A stretch of DNA of 64,000 bases from Lewinellaceae bacterium (GTDB lineage Bacteria > Bacteroidota > Bacteroidia > Chitinophagales > Saprospiraceae), in contig JACJXW010000004.1 in the NCBI GenBank assembly GCA_020636405.1, positions 992,001 to 1,056,000 of the forward strand. The letters are read 5' to 3'. The first letter of the stretch is position 1. Each line of letters opens with the position of its first letter. Below are positions 61,052-64,000 of the stretch, piece by piece. Below the pieces are notes generated by a model that saw only the letters and a list, made by a program, of their open reading frames with translations, was not told the DNA's origin and did no database searches. Both the position numbers and the translations under genes were made by a program.

Positions 61052-61487
61052 GAGGTATTGGTGTATTAATGGATGAGGGAGTGGATCAGTGGATCAAGGG
61101 TTTGAAAAACAGGTTGTACTCCGATATTCTTCGGGATAGGACAATTTTCTGTGTTTTCTAAGGCTACCCGTCTAAGGTTGGACAAGTTCGCGGTTCGGAT
61201 TTCGGTGTTCGCAACTGCGGCAGGCTGCTTCAGCGCACCTGCTTCCAACAGTGTCCAACGTTAGGTCGATAGCCTCTTTTTTAAGAAAAAAGTCGTTGAT
61301 TTTCAAGGATTTGCGAGTGCCGAACAGCGAATACCGAACAGCGAATACCGAACAGCGAATACCGAACAGCGAATACCGAACAGCGAATACCGAACAGCGA
61401 ATACCGAACAGCGAATACCGAACACTCCCAACCCTGGCCGGTGCCCTGATACCTTGTTAATCGGATACCCTATACCACCAACCCTAC
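61052..61487. repeat. Intergenic region with a 14-bp tandem repeat (61321-61424)
   Basis: CGAACAGCGAATAC is repeated exactly seven times in direct order (61321-61418), then a partial copy (61419-61424). The rest of the 436-base gap holds gtggatcagtggatcaaggg words near 61080-61100 and otherwise nothing recognisable. Direct repeats without spacers are not CRISPR. Confidence 0.8.
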
Positions 61488-63113
61488 TCAAAGCATTAAG
61501 TCCGCCCAATACCGATAATCCAGCAGGGGCTGTGCTTTGGGGTCGTTGTCATTCACGGGCATCAGTTCCATGAGGGGGTAGGAAAGGATGGCGCGGCCCT
61601 TTTTGATGGAAGCGACGAGGCCGAAGCCGTCCTCCTGGTCGATACTTTCCACGCCCAGCACTTCCACTTCGGTACCCGGTTCGATGTGTTGTAGGACGAG
61701 GCCTTCGACCACGGCGGGGAAAGGGTAATCCACTTCGCTACCGAAGTAAGTGGCCCAGTTATCGATATCATCGGCAGCGGGTGACTGGAGCATGATGCGG
61801 TAAATACGCGCCGCCTGTTGGTCTTCTTCAATGTCTCCCCAAAAGTAACGGTGGAACAGCTGACGCTGTAAGATGATGGCATCTTCTTCGGTATCTCTGG
61901 GCTGCGCCGGCGCGAGGTCCGCTTCGTCGAACTCATAGCGGGAGAACGTGCCGTATTCTTCTTCGCAGGTGAACTCGATAAACCGTTGAGGCAATTCCTT
62001 AAGGGTAATGCTGTCGAGCGCAACGACATAAACAATTTCCTCACCATTGGTCAGGGCTTCTTCCACGCGCCCCTGCCAGCCCTTTATGCTAATATCGGTA
62101 AAGCCCTCTCCGAGGGTTTTGTCGGCAATGACCTCCACGGAGGTGCCGATCGGGAATTGAGGATTTTCGACTTCGGCCCAGTCCTCCTCGTCTTCCTCAA
62201 AGAAAGGAGAAAAGTCCGGGTCGAAGTCTTCGCTGAACATGAGCCCTTCCGATTCGTCGAGCATATCTTCGAGGAAAGCGCTGAGCAGTTCATCTTCGGC
62301 TTCGTCGTCTTCCTCCAGCCCGTACTCTTCAATGAGGGTTCCGAGGAGAGGGGAAGGCCCTTTTCGCTGGATGGAATCGGCAAATGCTTCTTTGAGTTTT
62401 TCCAGTAACTCCCGGAGGCTTTGAAAGTCTTCCACCCCTTCGTCCGATTCGGTGCCAAAAGCGTGTCGGCCGAAGGTAGAGTTTTTCAGGCTTTTTTCTT
62501 CCCGGCGGATCCGGTTCAGGTATTCTTTCAGTCCGTCCTGTAGGAGGGAAAGCAGGTGGAGGGCGTCGTCCGGTTCCATTGTTTGGAACGCCTTCTGGCT
62601 CAGGGCCATACGGGCAAGAGGGGGCAGTTCTTCTGCTTTGACCAGCTTATCGGCGCTGGCCAGGCTTGAGAGGGCAGCTTTGCGGGCGGCGTTTTCATTT
62701 TCGCCGGGGAAGAAGGAAAATTCATCCAGCCGGTCGAGGACCTGCTCGCGCAATTGTTCTTCGAAGCTGCGGCCGTTGTTGCCGGCATTGGCTTTACGGG
62801 CAAGCAACTCCTCAAATTGAGGGTGGAAAAGCGGCGCTGTGGCCAATTGGTACCCCATGTTCTGGACGGCTTCCAGGTCTTCCGGTTCGAACCCTTCCAG
62901 TTGGCCGAGCATTTTATTGATATCCTGCCTCAGTTGGTTGATGGCCTCGATGTGTTCCAGCAATTGGTGGCTGGCCTGAAGCTGGGTTTCCAGGATGTGC
63001 TTGCGGGTAGCATTGAGCTGCCGGAAGGCAGTATCAGCCTGCCCCAGGAGCTGCTCTACTGCCGATTGAAGAGCTGCCAGGGCAGCTTTCGGGTCATTGC
63101 TCTTGTCACTCAT
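61488..63113 (-). CDS. Acidic protein with CcbP-like C-terminal domain
   Basis: A 541-residue protein. Residues 1-140 are helical (SAVEQLLGQADTAFRQLNATRKHILETQL). A middle acidic region (EEYGLEEDDEAEDELLSAFLED...DPDFSPFFEEDEEDWAEV) is extremely Asp/Glu-rich. About residues 320-420 are an SH3-like segment (FPIGTSVEVIADKTLGEGF...). The C-terminal ~95 residues (DNWATYFGSEVDYPFPAVVEGLV...GTEVEVLGVESIDQEDGFGLVASI...LSYPLMELMP...LDYRYWADL) resemble the cyanobacterial calcium-binding CcbP family. A calcium-buffering or chromatin-like role is a guess. Its start lies 15 bases from the carB stop on the same strand, so it may be carB-linked. Confidence 0.7.
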   Translation of the reverse strand: MSDKSNDPKAALAALQSAVEQLLGQADTAFRQLNATRKHILETQLQASHQLLEHIEAINQLRQDINKMLGQLEGFEPEDLEAVQNMGYQLATAPLFHPQFEELLARKANAGNNGRSFEEQLREQVLDRLDEFSFFPGENENAARKAALSSLASADKLVKAEELPPLARMALSQKAFQTMEPDDALHLLSLLQDGLKEYLNRIRREEKSLKNSTFGRHAFGTESDEGVEDFQSLRELLEKLKEAFADSIQRKGPSPLLGTLIEEYGLEEDDEAEDELLSAFLEDMLDESEGLMFSEDFDPDFSPFFEEDEEDWAEVENPQFPIGTSVEVIADKTLGEGFTDISIKGWQGRVEEALTNGEEIVYVVALDSITLKELPQRFIEFTCEEEYGTFSRYEFDEADLAPAQPRDTEEDAIILQRQLFHRYFWGDIEEDQQAARIYRIMLQSPAADDIDNWATYFGSEVDYPFPAVVEGLVLQHIEPGTEVEVLGVESIDQEDGFGLVASIKKGRAILSYPLMELMPVNDNDPKAQPLLDYRYWADLML

Positions 63114-63128
63114 AGGCCGAAGTTACGA

Positions 63129-64000
63129 TTATCTCGTCAGATACATATACCGCTGGCGGTCTAACTCCCTGAAAAATGGGTCGGATAAGTCCCTGATGTA
63201 TCGGATCGCCTCACCGGTCGATTTCATTTCCGGCCCCAGGTTTTTATCTACGTTGGGGAACTTGTCGAAGGAGAATACCGGCACTTTGATGGCGAAGCCT
63301 CCCGGACGCGGTTTAATATCGAAATCCTTGAGCTTGTGGGTACCTATCATCACCTTGGTGGCAATGTTCAGGTAGGGTACCTGATAGGCCTTGGCGATGA
63401 ATGGCGTGGTTCTGGATGCGCGGGGGTTGGCCTCAATGACGTATACCTTGTTGTCTTTAATAGCAAACTGTATGTTGATCAGCCCTCTGATGTCCAGGGC
63501 TTTGGCCAGCTTTTCGGTGTATTCGACCATCGTGTTGACCGCATCAACGGAAAGGCTGTAGGTGGGCAGCACGGCCGAGCTGTCTCCGGAGTGGATGCCC
63601 GCCGGTTCGATGTGTTCCATGATACCCATGATATGGACTTCATCCCCGTCGCAGATGGCGTCAATCTCGGCCTCTTTTGCCCGTTCCAGGAAGTGGTCGA
63701 TCAGTACACGGTTGCCCGGCAGGTGCTTAAAAATACTGAGCACCTGGCTCTCCAGTTCTTCATCGTTGATGACGATGCGCATGCGCTGTCCTCCCAATAC
63801 ATAGGAGGGCCGTACCAGCACAGGATACCCGGTGCGGCGGGCTACGGCCAGTGCCTCATCAGCATCGAGCGCAACGCCGTAGTCAGGGTAGGGGATCTCC
63901 AGTTCCTTGAGCAGGTTGGAGAAAGCGCCCCGGTCTTCTGCCAGGTCCATATTGGGGAAGTCGGTACCGATGATCCTGATCCCTTTTTCGTGAAGCTTCT
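63129..64000 (-). CDS. carB: Carbamoyl-phosphate synthase large subunit, C-terminal part (5' end outside window)
   Basis: About 290 residues are visible; the frame runs off the right edge. They match the second ATP-grasp half of CarB: LHEKGIRIIGTDF..NMDLAEDR, YPVLVRPSYVLGGQRM, EIDAICDGDEVHIMGIMEHIEPAGIHSGDSSAVLP, INIQFAIKDNKVYVIEANPRASRTTPFIAKA, and the end GPEMKSTGEAIRYIRDL. It makes carbamoyl phosphate for arginine and pyrimidines. The chain stops after DRQRYMYLTR, without the ~120-residue MGS-like allosteric domain of enteric CarB; shortened CarB ends of this kind are common in Bacteroidota. Confidence 0.95.
   Translation of the reverse strand, partial: KLHEKGIRIIGTDFPNMDLAEDRGAFSNLLKELEIPYPDYGVALDADEALAVARRTGYPVLVRPSYVLGGQRMRIVINDEELESQVLSIFKHLPGNRVLIDHFLERAKEAEIDAICDGDEVHIMGIMEHIEPAGIHSGDSSAVLPTYSLSVDAVNTMVEYTEKLAKALDIRGLINIQFAIKDNKVYVIEANPRASRTTPFIAKAYQVPYLNIATKVMIGTHKLKDFDIKPRPGGFAIKVPVFSFDKFPNVDKNLGPEMKSTGEAIRYIRDLSDPFFRELDRQRYMYLTR

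Noticed and set aside
61321..61424. CRISPR-like array
   Set aside because: Copies are directly adjacent with no spacers and no cas genes; it is a simple 14-bp tandem repeat.
1..64000. tRNA, rRNA, riboswitch or transposase genes
   Set aside because: None was recognised by eye; a covariance-model and HMM scan would be decisive.

Overview
The window is a chromosomal segment of a Bacteroidota bacterium, most likely of the Saprospiria (Saprospiraceae/Lewinellaceae type). The reasons are the gliding-motility lipoprotein gene gldH, several secreted proteins ending in a type IX secretion (T9SS, 'YPNP...G.Y') sorting domain, the near absence of Shine-Dalgarno sequences, GC-rich coding DNA, and intergenic DNA full of short-word repeats and palindromic elements. 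Genes are mostly housekeeping and envelope genes on both strands. No rRNA, tRNA, CRISPR array, phage or transposase gene was recognised. Both ends cut genes: a bestrophin-type channel on the left and carB on the right.

Layout. 1-9 kb: bestrophin end, two tandem small outer-membrane-like paralogs, a membrane-anchored coiled-coil protein, an OmpA-type lipoprotein, a T9SS-secreted protein and a Tyr/His/Pro-rich exported protein. 9-16 kb: a glutamate-cysteine-ligase-like/CBS fusion, a lipoprotein, a SPOR-domain protein, an Fe-S (4Fe-4S plus CDGSH) protein, pirin and a small muconolactone-isomerase-like protein. 16.5-24 kb: an RND efflux locus (MarR regulator, adaptor, permease, then a nucleotidase and a GtrA protein, then the TolC-type channel). 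24-33 kb: a LolC/MacB-type permease, a secreted M14 carboxypeptidase, a proton antiporter, a translationally coupled MscS-like/P-loop ATPase pair and a broken PIN-toxin gene. 33-38 kb: gldH, dnaJ, grpE, a thioredoxin-like protein, a flavin reductase, a gene remnant and a Uma2 nuclease. 38.6-45.7 kb: two convergent operons (ROK kinase-MFS-SIS isomerase facing nucleotidyltransferase-GH9-NagX) that look like one amino-sugar or glucan salvage locus. 46-52.5 kb: a second RND system (TolC-adaptor-permease). 52.7-57.5 kb: two T9SS-secreted peptidylarginine-deiminase-like paralogs separated by an AT-rich serine hydrolase gene that looks acquired. 57.7-64 kb: a seven-haem cytochrome/TPR lipoprotein, a zinc-type oxidoreductase, an acidic CcbP-like protein and carB.

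The most unusual material is intergenic. There are three candidate non-autonomous elements with terminal inverted repeats (8897-9450, 16281-16504, 59664-59964). There is also a palindromic unit present in opposite orientations 42 kb apart, and repeated short words such as 'cacgaat', 'gggattcg', 'gtgggaa' and a 14-bp unit in seven copies. Among genes, the ATPase/MscS-like pair at 29.7-32.8 kb is the best candidate for an undescribed two-component system. Its neighbour is a 5'-truncated PIN gene, which points to past rearrangement there. All family assignments are from reading motifs by eye; no database search was run.
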